Counted from the first letter of the stretch, positions 37,398-51,293 are shown. The stretch: DNA of 64,000 bases from Thuidium tamariscinum (GCA_947034885.2 OX344758.2:20177067-20241066); one strand, 5' to 3'. A program made the numbers and translations. Notes: a model not told the origin generated them from the sequence alone.

Positions 37398-37751
37398 ATG
37401 AAAAGTTAGGACACACTTGAGCTGGTTTGAATTAATATCCAGATTGAAGCAAACTGTTGCACTAGGAAACTTCAAGATTACAAAAGTATCATTACAAATA
37501 CAGTAGTTTTAAATCTCTGTGCTAAGTTATTGTTATTACAGATCCTTCAACAATCCAACAATTGGTGCCACAAAAACTAGAGCCTTATAAAATTAGAGTT
37601 GCCTATTGTAGCCCAGAGCAAATGCAATGAATGATCAAACATTATCAATGAGTCTACTTGCAAGTTCAAAGATCTAAAAAGGACTCGTTTACAGCAAGAG
37701 CAAGCTTGATGAATCTAGGAGATGAGGTGAGCCAAAATCAGGCACAAGCAC

Positions 37752-39063
37752 TTAACCCCTCATTGCATAAAATCCAAACGTGCCTAGAAGCATTCTTGCT
37801 TTTCAAGCCTTATAAGTCTACATGTCATTAAGGTATGAAAATCTTAACCATTCAATCTTGTAGTGTGCATATTGTAGATAATAAAGATCAAATTTGGAGT
37901 CATTTGGGAGCATAGATTGCAAGATTATAATGTTTTAGTGTTGAAAAAAGATGCCAAAGTTTTTCTAAAAACATATTTGGAGGTGAAATTTGATATCTAA
38001 ATCTACTCAAATGAAAAAAAAATTTAACCAGAAAGTGCTTTGAAATCAATATACAAACACATCGGTGAAAAAAATTTCATTCAATTGACTCATTGTGTTT
38101 GCCAAATGACTTTGAAATAGCAAGAAAATAGCAAAAAAGGGTGCAAAAAACACTTCTATGACTATACCTCCTTCTACTAAAATGCTTCTTAGTCACTCAT
38201 AACTTATTGGATTGATATGAAATTTTTGCTACACTAATAAGACTAGAATGTTCAACTTTTCAAAAAAAAAATTTAGAAACAAACCGACCATACAAAGAAG
38301 AAAAGGCTGCCAAAGTTCACTATAATCCAAAAATGTCTAGTTTTTGAATTTTGAATTACTCCCAAACATCCATAACAACTTTGATTGCCTTGAAGATCTG
38401 ACCACAATAACTTGACTTCTAGGGGAACTTAACCCAAAAATTTTAATTGAAAACAGACATTCGATGAAGGAGATGCAAGCCCTTGAAGTTGCAGCCATGG
38501 CAACTACAAATTGGTGAACTCAAATTGAACTTGTGAACTTTGATTGGCTCTCAAAAAATCATTACCCATTGGATTGATTTGAAAATTTTACCACACAATC
38601 TAGACTAGTATTCACAACTTTTGCAGCAAATTCTATTGAATTTGAATATTGGATGCAAAAGTTACAACACTTTGAATTGGACTAAGGTAGAAGGCTCTAT
38701 AATTGCCCATCTAAGGGCTGAAACTGAATTTTGGGGAGGTGAAACATCTTGAAATATTTTTCAATATATTTTCCTTGAAAGACAAGTGAAATTGACATCT
38801 AACACAAGTCATTTCATATATTTTGGAGCTTTGTGGAATTAGTTATCAAATTTTGAAGTTGAAAAAGGTATAGGGCTCTAAAATGATGTCCTAGCTAAAA
38901 TGTACATTGTCAGTACACTACTGAAGGCTATAAAAAAGCAACATATACAAATATTGCACATTTAAGGTAGGGAACCATTTTATAACCCACTCCATTTAAG
39001 AGCCTCCTACCTTACTAAAGTATGTGAGGATATTTCTTGCCCCCTTATACGATGAGGGGTTAA
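37752..39063 (-). mobile_element. TTAA-flanked element (same subfamily as at 28870, reversed)
   Basis: Begins TTAA-CCCCTCATTGC and ends GATGAGGGG-TTAA. Its left part matches the reverse complement of 29800-29890. It contains a younger 330-bp insertion (38684-39013); without it the length is close to that of the copy at 28926-29895. Confidence 0.65.
38684..39013. mobile_element. MITE with AAGGTAGRAGG termini
   Basis: Inverted ends AAGGTAGAAGGCTC and GAGCCTCCTACCTT, with a possible 3-bp duplication ACT on both sides. It is nested in the TTAA element. A second copy lies at 35769-36085. Confidence 0.6.
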
Positions 39064-39208
39064 GCTAAAAAAGAATTAAACACAACAAATTGTTTGATAA
39101 AGCTAAAATTTCAAGTGACAAACTAACTGAGCCAGTGTCTCATAGAAATGCTAGAATTCAGCCTCTTTATAAAACAGATGTTGATGTAACTTAGTTTTCA
39201 TCCTCTTA

Positions 39209-39704
39209 GAGCATCCCCATGCCATACATGGCAAAGAGGGGCGCCAAAGCTTGATTTGGAGTGCTTTGTCTGTCAATTAGTCCGGGCCTTGTGGTCTTCA
39301 CTTGCCTCATTTTTGAAACTTTATTTGACACGCCAAGACAAGAGCCCATCAATTCAATACAAGTACCTTAAACAGAAAAACTTTCTTAAGCTAATGAAAT
39401 GCATCTTAGGAGTGACTTTGTACACTGTGGATCCGGATTTCTTGACCACTTTTATACAATACTCATATTTTTGCATTTACAAGCCCAAGGACCAAAAACT
39501 GATCTGCAGACAACACCTTGAAAACTGAATCAAATTACATAGCATGCCACACGTTGCACACACAATTTGGCTGTACCCCCATCAAAATATGGAGCAGACA
39601 TTTGTTTTTTTCCATTTGGCGAGTATGACATGGGGCTCTCCCATAGCCATGGCCCATCCAGTGAGCGTGTTGATCCTATTTAGCGAGTTGGCATGAGGAT
39701 GCTC
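39209..39704. mobile_element. PIF/Harbinger-like MITE (GAGCATCCCCA ends)
   Basis: Begins GAGCATCCCCATGCCA and ends TGGCATGAGGATGCTC, flanked by TTA on both sides (39206-39208 and 39705-39707). 496 bp, no transposase. Confidence 0.68.
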
Positions 39705-39709
39705 TTAGC

Positions 39710-40688
39710 GCCCTAAATTTGTTTGCAACCAAAGCATGGTTTTTGTAGTTTTGCTGTTTCAGTCAATTGCTGAGGTTTGACTTTCAAATTGTTTATGCCT
39801 GCAAATTAATTCTTGGACACAGATTTTCCTTAGAAGTGCGGGAATAAAAACTACAGTCAGCCAGTGAGGCAAGTTTGGTTACATTTTTGGGAATTGTTGA
39901 TTTCAGTGGTCACAAAAACTGATTTTGTTTTAACCTTGAAGCGCTACAACATCCATTTTCTGGACGATGTACAAATTGGAATCCAAATTTCTTTCTCATA
40001 ACAACTTGGATGAAAGTCATCTTAATTTTTAGACATACTTTATGAAGTTATGGTTCTATTCAAGGGTTGGATTTGTTGTTACTAGAGCACATATTTTTCT
40101 AAAATTACAAATGTAGAAGTATGTCAAGTGGTTGACTTGAATTGAGACTAATTCAAACTTGGAATTGCAAAAACAAGGTATTAGAATCAAAAAACACAAA
40201 TTTTTTGGAAAATGACCATGTCAAGAGAACCTCATTTCAAATCCATTCCAACAAAATTTACTAAAAAAATAGCAATATTTTGCTTAAAATTGAATTTAGA
40301 AGGAACTTTGAATTTTCCCTTTCAAAATTTATAGAAAAATATTGGTGATAGTGTTGATAGCGTTGGTGAATATATATATATATATATATATATGGATAGA
40401 ATCTCAAACTCAAACATGCTTTGTATCTCAATTCCAAAATTTTCTTCCAAACAATAGTTTTTGATCATTTTCTTGAAATCGTCAATTTTAGAGATGAGTC
40501 TAGACACTTAGGAATAAATAAGTATTGCAAAACTAGTTTTAGCATTTGTTGGACATTGGTTGTAAGCTTAGCAATTCAAAGTGTTCCTATATACAAGACA
40601 TAGAGATAAACTAAAGTTTTTACTCTTTATATAAATATAATAAAGCAGTTGCACTAATTTTGTACGTAACACTAATTTTGTACTCTCT
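39710..40688. other. AT-rich DNA, nothing recognised apart from the TA run
   Basis: No domain, terminus or repeat partner seen. Confidence 0.45.
40370..40393. repeat. (TA)n microsatellite
   Basis: About 12 uninterrupted TA units. Confidence 0.8.
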
Positions 40689-41616
40689 TTAACCCCTAAA
40701 GGACCAACATGTGTGTCTGTATAGAAATTTTGAGTAAGTATGTGTGATTGGAATTTTGCATATTTTAAGCTGAAATTTTAATAGAAGGTGGAGACGAGGA
40801 ATATCTTCATGTGTACCAAATTTCATGACATCTAGAAATATGAGTCAAAAGTTATGGCCTAATATGTTACTTTTTTTTGTAACTGGGCAATTCGGGCAGA
40901 TAAAAAGATATCACTTTTTTCAAAAATAAAAATTTGAAATTGGTTTTCTACATTTATATATATGTGGAAAACTTTGAATCATTCCATTTCATTCAAAGAG
41001 TCAAAAGTTATGAGTTTTTTTTGTTTGCGAGTAGTTAAGAATTTCTTACTATAAAAAAAACTTTGAAGTCATTTATTCAACTCAATTTTCAATATTTTTG
41101 GAAAAAATAACCCCCTAGGATGTAGATTGATTATTACAACATTACAACCATTGAGATTGGCATTTTTGAATTCCATAATTAAATTCTTAACAATCTAGTA
41201 TTTTGAATCATTCTCTACTTCTTTCTACTTACTATTTTTTTCCTATATGTTGTACAATTCCAAATGATGTGAAAATTTTCAAGCATACACCCAACTTGCT
41301 TAGGAAATTGAATTCAAAGAAGCACCACCATTTTCGACATTTTTTCATTGAAAAGTGAGCTTGTGAAGTGCAACTACCCGGATTTTTTTGCAAGATTGAA
41401 AAAATAGTTTTGGTGAATTTGAATGCTCATATCATTTGATCCACATGGTGGAATTTTTTGAAATTTTTACCACATGTTGTTAAGACATTTTACTACAAGA
41501 TCCTACAATTACATGTGTCAAAAACTTTTTTTTGTGAAGAATTTAGTAGTTGTACTAAAAATGGCAGTTTTGGAGCATTTTTGGTGAATACGTAGTCATG
41601 GAACCTTAGGGGTTAA
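40689..41616 (-). mobile_element. TTAA-flanked element
   Basis: Begins TTAA-CCCCTAAAGGACCAACATG, almost the same as at 15798, and ends ACCTTAGGGG-TTAA. 920 bp between the TTAA sites. Confidence 0.7.
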
Positions 41617-41719
41617 TAGGATGTTTTCAATGTAGCTTGATCCCACTTGCATATAGTGGATAAAAAGACTACCATGCATAGGAAATAAAGTAATAGTTTA
41701 GAAAAAATCTTATTACATT

Positions 41720-42164
41720 ACAATGTACCCAAAAGTGGCGTACCACCCTTGGCCAATTAATTCCCCCCCTTCTCTCAAAAGTTTTTTAGGCCATTGATTG
41801 TTTTAAGAAAAATTGCTTACCTTCGAAATCACCATTGATTTCTCAAAAAACTAGGATCTGTTGATCTTGTGAGATTTAATCTAAGCCGTTCAGATACGAA
41901 TGCGGATATAGTATGACATATGAAATATGTAATGAATACTAAATCTGTGTATATATACAAATATAATATAAAATACATATATGGATATGGGATATGGGAT
42001 GCATTATCCCATATCATTTGTCAATGAAGTTGTTTACTGAACATTACAAGAAGGAGGGGGGAGGGGATTAAAAAACTTAAAATTTTAAAATTAAAATTAA
42101 AATTAGGAGTTATTGCCATTTTTGGATACATTGTGTGAACAATGTACCCAAAAGTGGCAGTAAC
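41720..42164. mobile_element. Element(s) with CAATGTACCCAAAAGTGGC ends
   Basis: CAATGTACCCAAAAGTGGC at 41721 is inverted as GCCATTTTTGGATACATTG at 42114-42133. A further copy at 42140-42158 forms a 26-bp stem with that right end. Confidence 0.5.
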
Positions 42165-43538
42165 TGCCAACTCCAACTAAAGTAATAAATGTTGAAATTT
42201 AAATTATATTCTACAAATTTCTACATAAAAAGAAATTGTAGTAATACCTAATCTTAAGACCTCACCAATAGGAGAAATCAATGTCCTTATAAGAATTATA
42301 GAATATAATACAATAAGTTTATTAAAGCTATAGTAGAATCACTTGTGTATATTAGTAGCAAAGGTCTAAATTCTTCTTAAAGTTTATATAGAAGTAACAA
42401 AAATCTAAAAAGATTTTCCAAGTTTGGTTTATCATTCAAGAATAATTAGGCTATCCTTGACAAGGTTGTCGTACCAAGCAAGTTGAGGTAAACTAGATGG
42501 ATGTGGTGAACATATTGAACATCTACCTTGAAGTTTTTGCACTAGTTTGTTGAAAATTCTTGATGTTCACTATTTTATTGCAAATTGGATAGCATATGCA
42601 ATAGTTATGGAGGGTCAAAGTTTTCTTTGGAAGAGGTTCAAAATTGTTTCATTTACACAAGTACATATTGGATTTGGAGATATAGACATAGTAACAATGA
42701 CAATTTTTGGTCACTGGTACTATTGGGATTGTCCACTTTAATTATCATAAAAAAAGTCCCTATTTGTTTCCAGCAGTTGGTAGTTTTCATTTCCACTTTT
42801 TTCCTCATTTTTTAGCTCATCACCTTGATTTTCACTTGTACTTCGATGTCAAAAGTTATTTCTATGTAAATTGAGAACCTCTTCTTTTCTTCTTGATTTT
42901 CTAAATTTATAGAAGATAAACATTTTTTTTTGTGATAGAGTAGGTAGTGGTTCTATGTAAAATTATCCAAGAGTCCACCCTTTCTATTTGCTTCCTAACG
43001 TGCTTTTTGATATACAATAGACAATTATAGATGATTGATGAGTGAATACTTGGCACTTAGCTTCAACCATTTTATGATGTCTTGGTGTAGTTGATGAGCA
43101 ATTTTAGGATTTTCAAAACATTTGAAGGTGTTTTTTGTGACATACCTAAATTAGGACCAAATAGTTTACCTTGTTTTCAATCAATGTCTAGCATGGGCAC
43201 TAATTGTCAATTAAATGAGGGTTACATGATAGGAGAAATAACATTACGATACCATTACATTGAATTTCATTAATAGTGTAGCTTGATACTTGGTACTCCA
43301 TCATTTGACAGTATATTAAATGTGATATTTTTTATTTTGCCAATACATTCCATTTTTTGTTTGTTTTTTTGACACAAATGAAACGAAATTTCGTTGCAAT
43401 AGAATCAATGCATTCCGTTGAAATTTGATCACATGTTGGTTTTTCTACCACTTGGTTGGATCGATTGATTCTGAATCATGAATACCTTACCTTAAGTTCT
43501 CTGTGAACAAGTGGTTGTTGGTAGAAGTTGGTGACAGC
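42165..43538. other. AT-rich DNA, nothing recognised
   Basis: Short random frames only. Confidence 0.5.
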
Positions 43539-43541
43539 TTA

Positions 43542-46500
43542 GAGCATCCCCACTCCAGCGCAAGATAGGATGCAAACTAGGCATATGGCCGGGGCAGGTT
43601 GCAAGAAATTCCCCACCGCACGCAAAATAAGACTCGGGAAACGGCCGGCCACAGCGGAATTTCCCGTGTACACAACGAAATGCAGTGCACCTGGCTTAGC
43701 TCAAGTCAACTCAAGATGGTTTTCTTTTTGTATTGTTTCCTTGTTCTCAGGTGCTTTATGGTACATTTGCACCGGTTGTTGGTAAAAAATTAGGTGCATT
43801 TACAGGGGGCATGGTTAGACAGAATGTCCCTATTGAGCCTCTTTCGGGGGCAAGGATCTTTCAGGGCAGGGATGGGATGCAGGTAGATCAAGGGACTACT
43901 CCACAATCCTCTGAGGACCCATTAATTTACTTCCAATTTCAGTTTTAATTTGATTTCTCCAACAAAGTATATGAGAATTCTATAGGAAACAAGATTTTCA
44001 ATAAGAAAATTGAAGCAATGACATAGGTTTTGTGCCACATGCTCACTCGAGCCCCATAGCCAATCTTGTGTAGAAGTGGGAGAGGAGAGAAACTCTTTAT
44101 ACTAGTGGAGTAGTGGTGGGTGAAACAAACCATGTGCGATATGTGATTTAGGAGAAAAAAGAGCTCCTCCATTCATGGTTGTGGAAATGCAGGAATTGTG
44201 ATAAAAGTCAAATTTCAGACCTCATTTAAACATAGTAGACTATATTTTTTCAAAAAAACTCAAACTAAGAAAAGTTGGGGAATCAACTACACTTTTGCCT
44301 CCAAAAATCCGTTTGAGATTTCAATACTCCACTTAAAAGTTATGGAAAAATTTCAAAGGAGGTGTTCGAAAATGTCCCCACAAAATGTCCTTTCCACACA
44401 CCTCTAGAATTTGTCAAGAACTCTTACATGAGGCCTCAAAATCTCAAGTGGATTTTTAGAGATAAATGTTAGCTTGCTTCTCCTACTTCTTTTAGTTCTA
44501 TTTCTTTTTAAAGAAGCTATTATACGATGCCCAAATGAAGTCTAAAATTCAACTTCGAGCACAATTCTTGTATATCCGCTACACCATTAGCAACTTCATT
44601 TTTTATGAACAAAATTGAAAAGTGTTGAAAATTGTACAATCTTAGAGGTGCAGAATTTCTATTTGAGTAAGTGAATCCAATTGTGATCTTTTTCTTAAGG
44701 TGATAGTCTTTACAAATTCCTATCTAATTCTTTTAAAGAAACTATTATACGATGCCCACATGAAGTCTAAAATTCAATTTCGAGCACAATTCTTGTGTTT
44801 CTAGTTACATCTCAAATTCTTAAGAACTTTAAATCAATATTTCACCATTATTGAAACAACATGACAAACACAAAGTAGACACTTAAGGTTGACTTAGCAA
44901 TGTTACAAGTTATGTTGAATCAATATAGTAAATCAAAGGTATTGTGTGAATAATTTGAATATGGAGATGTAGGATTATTGAATCCAATATTATTTGAAGG
45001 TATTGTATCTACATTTTTAATATGGTGTTGTAGAATATTGAATCAACAGTCATTCAAAGGTATTGTTTTACATTTTATATATGGTGGTGTAGAATATTAA
45101 ATCGACAATTATTTGTGGTTGAATTCTTGAAAATTATCTTCTATAAGGGTTTCTCAAGACTTATAAAAAAAAGTAGTCATCTCATTTTTTGCTTGTAATG
45201 GCTTGTTCTATTTTAATCGATTCATGCTCTTAAATTGAAATGTTGAAATGTTAATTCAAGAATGTTGTCAAATTTTAATTCTTTTGTAATAAAATTACTC
45301 TCAAAATTGTGACAAAGAGTGCTTCGGGGTTTTAATGAGGGAATAATGCCCTTTATAATTCATACCTTTCAATTGATGTTGATAGTCTACATCAAAACAA
45401 CATTCGGATTTGTGATGCACCAAAAGTTAAAACAACAATGAAACAAGGGGGAGGCAAAATTTGAGGTGTAACTATGAATGGCTTCATTTTCTATAAACAA
45501 AATTGAGAAGTGTTGAATATGGTACAATGTTATTAGTGGAGTATTAACAATTTAGACCACACCTACATGTGCTATTAATAATACATAACATTCTACAACT
45601 TTTTTGACATTTTTACTTTGTTTGATGTTCAAATTTTTTATTAGAAAATATTGATATCAAGATTCTAATATCTTTAATGATTTGTATTTGTCAAATCAAT
45701 TAAAAAACACATAAATTTCAAATACTTGAAAAGTACAATTTCTATTTCATTGCTTGAATGAAAATTTGTTGTGATTGACAAAACTTATGCATTACACACA
45801 TACATATTATATATATATAAAAGAAATATGTACAATGGAGGGTTGAAAATAAAAATAGCACTACTCAAATTCTCATAAAGTAACTACACATATATATATG
45901 ATTGAATAAGCAATTCCACATTGTTTGTATAAGGAAACTACCAAACTCTTGTAGGATTTTAGTAGAAGTTACTACAATACTCTAAAATCTCCAAAAATGC
46001 ATTTTTTTGACACAACATATGAATAAGTTATGAATTTTCACAATGCTAAAAAATTAGTGTTCCTACAACAATATTATATAAATTAGATAGGAATTTGTAA
46101 AGACTATCACCTTAAGAAAAAGATCACAATTGGATTCACTTACTCAAATAGAAATTCTGCACCTCTAAGATTGTACAATTTTCAACACTTTTCAATTTTG
46201 TTCATAAAAAATGAAGTTGCTAATGGTGTAGCGGATATACAAGAATTGTGCTCGAAGTTGAATTTTAGACTTCATTTGGGCATCGTATAATAGCTTCTTT
46301 AAAAAGAAATAGAACTAAAAGAAGTAGGAGAAGCAAGCTAACATTTATCTCTAAAAATCCACTTGAGATTTTGAGGCCTCATGTAAGAGTTCTTGACAAA
46401 TTCTAGAGGTGTGTGGAAAGGACATTTTGTGGGGACATTTTCGAACACCTCCTTTGAAATTTTTCCATAACTTTTAAGTGGAGTATTGAAATCTCAAACG

Positions 46501-47510
46501 GATTTTTGGAGGCAAAAGTGTAGTTGATTCCCCAACTTTTCTTAGTTTGAGTTTTTTTGAAAAAATATAGTCTACTATGTTTAAATGAGGTCTGAAATTT
46601 GACTTTTATCACAATTCCTGCATTTCCACAACCATGAATGGAGGAGCTCTTTTTTCTCCTAAATCACATATCGCACATGGTTTGTTTCACCCACCACTAC
46701 TCCACTAGTATAAAGAGTTTCTCTCCTCTCCCACTTCTACACAAGATTGGCTATGGGGCTCGAGTGAGCATGTGGCACAAAACCTATGTCATTGCTTCAA
46801 TTTTCTTATTGAAAATCTTGTTTCCTATAGAATTCTCATATACTTTGTTGGAGAAATCAAATTAAAACTGAAATTGGAAGTAAATTAATGGGTCCTCAGA
46901 GGATTGTGGAGTAGTCCCTTGATCTACCCGCATCCCATCCCTGCCCTGAAAGATCCTTGCCCCCGAAAGAGGCTCAATAGGGACATTCTGTCTAACCATG
47001 CCCCCTGTAAATGCACCTAATTTTTTACCAACAGCCGGTGCGAATGTACCATTAGAGTTAAGAAAAACACATGGATCCCAAGAGAGTGCCTTGATTTCCG
47101 GAGAAAATCCTGTTGGTGAGGCAAGACACTAAATCTTGCATTCAAACTGGGCCCCCACAGGGACAGATTTACCCTGGGGAAAACGCAGGAATTTTTTATT
47201 TTTTGGAAATAATTTTTTTTCAAATTCTGAATTCATATTTGCAATCAGGGGCTCCAAATTAAATGAGGGAGTCACTTAGAACATTCCAAGGCACGGCCCC
47301 AAAATAGGGGGCTCTTTTACTCTTACCCCCAGTAAACCCTGAAATTACCTGAGGGGGCTAGTTCGAATGGAGGATTTAGCGTCTTGCGTTGGTGAGCTTG
47401 TTCCCGTGTTTGGGGTGGGGGAAATTTTTTTTCTGGGCCTGGCCAAGCTTCTAGCCACGGCAAGTGATCCCTGGCCGGGCCACTTTCCCGAGTGCGGAGT
47501 GGGGATGCTC
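43542..47510. mobile_element. 4-kb foldback element with near-identical arms
   Basis: Ends GAGCATCCCCACTCC and GGAGTGGGGATGCTC, flanked by TTA (43539-43541 and 47511-47513), as in PIF/Harbinger-like MITEs. Core arms 43757-44730 and 46081-47053 are inverted copies with only a few differences seen by eye (for example GCAGGTAGAT versus GCGGGTAGAT). The 1.35-kb loop holds AT-rich DNA and a direct repeat of part of the left arm (44509-44580 at 44733-44800). Confidence 0.75.
47121..47387. mobile_element. Mutator-like MITE nested in the foldback right arm
   Basis: Inverted ends GCAAGACACTAAATCTTGCA and GGAGGATTTAGCGTCTTGC, flanked by an exact 9-bp repeat GTTGGTGAG (47112-47120 and 47388-47396). The left arm lacks this piece. 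Interior text recurs at 51070-51293. Confidence 0.68.
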
Positions 47511-47614
47511 TTAGTTACCAATGTGTGTGCACTCACAGTTCATTAATGTTCATGTGCTATTACAGAACTAATAGCCAGAGTATGAATAGGCTTGAACATC
47601 TTCCACGAGCTTGC

Positions 47615-47844
47615 TTAACCTTTGAACGACGCCACGGACGTTTGGCGTCCGCTGAATGATAAAGAATCTTTCCTTCCAAGATAGAAATGTAACTTTTCAT
47701 CCTCGGTATTTGGGGTAGAAAGGGAAGATCTTCTACAATACTTTGACTTCCAATGCATATATTTGGCTTTCTCAAAATAGGTGATGTCACACGGTATCAA
47801 AATGCATGGTTTCCGCGGCCACCAGTCCGTCCTTCAAGGGTTAA
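47615..47844. mobile_element. Short TTAA-flanked element
   Basis: TTAA-CCTTTGAACGACG at the left and CGTCCTTCAAGGG-TTAA at the right form imperfect inverted ends. Only about 220 bp and GC-richer than the other TTAA copies, so it may be a separate subfamily. Confidence 0.45.
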
Positions 47845-49844
47845 AGCAATGTGAGGCAGATTTCAATATTATCACTTCTTGTGTAGGATCTGTGAAAAAA
47901 ACCTTTAAGGTATGTTCCCACTTGTGCTTAGTTTTCCACTGTTTTGTGTACAGAGTGGGAAGAGCATGAATATCAGAGCCATGCCAAGGAACAATGGAAA
48001 CCGATCCTATGTGGAGGGGTGCTCTGGTGCAGAAGTAGGCGCTTTGGCAATACGGAACGTTGTAAGAATATGGTGCAGCAACATGCCAGAAATCCACCCC
48101 GCCATCCGCCATGACACGTGGCGGGGCGTGAGTGGTTCACCATTGGCGCTGTTTGTAACGCTGCCCTTCCTGCACACAAGTCTCCGCCACGCCCCGCCAC
48201 GCCTTGCCAGTTTTTTATTTTTTTATTTTTAAAAAATTTATTTTTATTTTTACAGAAATAACCACTACGTTTTAACTTCAAAAAATTGAAATTAATTTTG
48301 TGAAGGTCCAAAAAATATGAAACGACTCCGATTTGATGTCAATTTCATTTTATTTTTTAGGAAAATATACTGAAATTTGTTCCAAGATATGAAGCTTCTC
48401 CCAAAAGGCTATTAGATATGAAATGATAGCTAAAGAGCAAACTACATTGGCTTTGATGTGTTTTATAAACAACAATGAAAAGGAACAAGCTATACTAGCA
48501 TAAATGTGTTTTTTTCTTTTATCTTATTTTCTTTTTTAAAACACATCGACAAATGAATGTGTCTTTTGATTTGTAACCCTTCCACGGAAATGAATTGCAC
48601 CATTACATAATTTTTTTAGCATGAATTACAATTCACATTCATAAGTTTAATCCCCACATGCCAAAATTGCATTATATGGCAACATAATAATTTGGGGCAA
48701 TCCACTACAAATGGAGCTTTTATTTTTTTTCCTTATAGTCTACGTTGCAAAAAAATTCTTTATAAATTATTTTTTCAAGAGATTTAAATTTGATGTTGTT
48801 TTTTAACCCCTAAATGTCCAAAGCACCCAAAAGTGGTGTTGAAGAAACTTTGAAGTTAAATAGAGTACAAAAATTGATATGTCAATAACTACACAAGGCA
48901 TGAGCTTAGGGTAAAACTCTTACAATCTTAGTCTACTTTGAGGTTATTGCATTTACATTTTATTTTTCCATATTACTCAATTTATTTTACTTTAGCCAAA
49001 CCATAAAAATAGTTTAAATCCACAAGTACAAAGTTTACTATAATTTTTCTTCTCACAAGTTCATAGTTTTTACATTGTTACTACGTTCTCTTCTATAATA
49101 CGGAATAGTTTACAAGAAAATGTTAAAAAAAATTACCATATAATTATAAAAACCAAAGTTTTGCCCAAATAAGCTCAAACCAATGACTGTTGGACTATAG
49201 AACAAATTCATTTGAATTTGTGAAGAAAGAATTTTTTTTCTTACATCATATTTTTTATCTACACAAAAGCTTTGATTGAATCCATTTGCATTTATTATGG
49301 GAAAGTTATGGACAATGATGTTTTTCTATAAATTTCATAATCTTCTTGAATAGCTTTTGAAATTAAATTCATTAAATTCCATAATCTCCTTGAATAGCTT
49401 TTGAAGCTACTGGACCCAAAAAACAATGAAACCCCACCACAAGCGTCATCACACATGATCCGCACAATACCCGACTTCCAACAGACGTATAGAACGTATA
49501 CGCACAGCTGTATACCTTAATAGCCATGCCGAACCACTGTTGTAGCCAAACCAAACATGCACCCTCCTCTCCATGATACAAACCTCTGCCAGCAGCCATT
49601 AGCACTTCTGCTCAATTGTAAACTTAAGCACAAGTGAGAACATACCTTAAGCTTAACTCTGAGTTCAATGAATGCCCTGAATTACTGCTCTTTCACACTG
49701 GTGTGAATGTAGCATAAGTGAAGGTCGAGAGAGAACTTCAAGAAATTGTTCCCAAAGTCCGCTTCTCCAAGTTGTGTCCTTCATAAGTTGTTTATTGGGA
49801 ATGGAGCACTCAACACATTCTTGCCCGCATGTATTAGATCTTGT
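47845..49844. other. Mostly AT-rich DNA with isolated TTAA-element ends
   Basis: TTAA-type ends at 48647 and 48803 without partners, and a GC-rich patch at 47980-48210 with local inverted words (GGCGGGGCG / CGCCCCGCC). No gene recognised. Confidence 0.4.
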
Positions 49845-50674
49845 ATTACACTTGTTTAAAAAGATGTAGAATTTTTTTTAGAATTTCTATCATGTAGATT
49901 GCAAGATATTAGCATTTGAATTGACAAAAATTATTTTTTGGCCTTGCAAAAAACTGGGCAGCTGCACTTCACAAGGTCACATTTGTATGGAAAAAAAGTT
50001 TAAATTGGTGGTTACTATTTGGATTCATTCTTAAAGGCAAGTTGGATACATGCCTTAAAAATTTTCAAATCATTTTGGAAATGTACAACATATAGGAAAA
50101 AAAATAGTAAATAGAAAGAAGTAGGAAACAAGTTAAAATTCAAAATTGTAAAAAATTTATTTTTGGAATTGAAAATTGCCAATCCCATTGGATAAAATGT
50201 TGTATTAAACAATCTACACCTACTGTTTTTATTTTTTTCCAAAATATTAAAATTGAATTGAATAAAGAATTTCACAACTTTTTTTGTAGTGTAGAGATTC
50301 TATAACTAGTCACAAACTACCCCAAACTAAAACTCCTCATAACTTTTGACTCATTGATCAAAATGAAATGATTCAAAGGATTCAACTTAGATAAAAGTAT
50401 AATAAAACAATTTCAAATTTTTATTTTAAAAAAATGATCATTCTTAAAGAATTTTTTTTCCCTCTAGATTACCCACTAAGCAATGAAAACTACATATCTT
50501 ACAATAACTTTTCAATTGTGTAGTCAAAAACTATGAAAATGATTGGACCTTGAAGCTACTCCTAGGGCATATGTTGAGTGAAAATTTCAAAAAAGTAAAA
50601 TAAAAATCCATTTGTAGTGAGCTACCCAAAATTGCTATGTTGCCAAAAATGTGGTTTGGGCATTTAGAAGTTTA
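49845..50674 (+). mobile_element. Degenerate TTAA element
   Basis: The interior matches 5789-6735 (GGGCAGCTGCACTTCACAAGG). The left end is missing, and the right end has decayed to CATTTAGAAG-TTTAA. Confidence 0.5.
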
Positions 50675-50744
50675 AAAGACTTTGAACAAAAAAACTAAGA
50701 ATATTTAAAAATTATGACAAAAGGGAGTAAGGTAATTAGTAGCT

Positions 50745-51025
50745 TTTCATTTAAGCAATTTTGGAATAAATTGTGATTAGTATAAGGTCATAGGAAGATA
50801 GGAAATATGGAGGTTGCAAAATTTTTAGAGTCTTATTCCAAATATTGAAACTACTAAGAATTTTGGGAGCTAAAATGTGTACTTCACACATTGTCAATGT
50901 CTAGAATCTTTCAATTTGGATCATTTTAGAATTATTTTCCTACTTACTTCTTCCTACTTTCTTGTTCACTACTACACAACATGTGTGATAATCTTATTTG
51001 TTCCAACTTTGAAAAAGATAAGAGA
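50745..51025 (+). repeat. Dispersed repeat, copy 2
   Basis: Counterpart of 34990-35310, directly after the degenerate TTAA element at 49845-50674. Confidence 0.5.
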
Positions 51026-51069
51026 AAACATTCAAAGCATAGTTGGAAAGGAATTTGTTAAATCCTATG

Positions 51070-51293
51070 ATTGAAGGTGGGCCTAGCACACTAGATTTAC
51101 CTTGGAGGAAAACATACAAATTTTTTATTTTCTTGAAAATAATTTTTTTTCAAATTTTGATTTCATATTTGCAATAAGAGATCCCAAATTAGCTGGGGGG
51201 AGGTCTAAAACATACCCTAGACACAACACAAAAGTAGTTTTTTCACTTTTATTCTAAAAAATCCAAAATTATCCTACTAGGCCCACCTTCGAT
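51070..51293. mobile_element. 224-bp MITE with GAAGGTGGGCCTAG ends
   Basis: GAAGGTGGGCCTAG at the left and CTAGGCCCACCTTC at the right are perfect inverses. The interior resembles 47150-47370 (GAAAATAATTTTTTTTCAAAT and surrounding bases). Confidence 0.55.

Noticed and set aside
39256..39528. 90-codon frame
   Set aside because: Lies entirely inside the 496-bp TTA-flanked MITE and has no domain.
43945..46865. Two pairs of open frames with identical translations (43945-44172 with 46638-46865; 44198-44407 with 46403-46612)
   Set aside because: They are the two arms of the foldback read in mirror image. The frames are short, have no recognisable motif, and follow from the inverted repeat.
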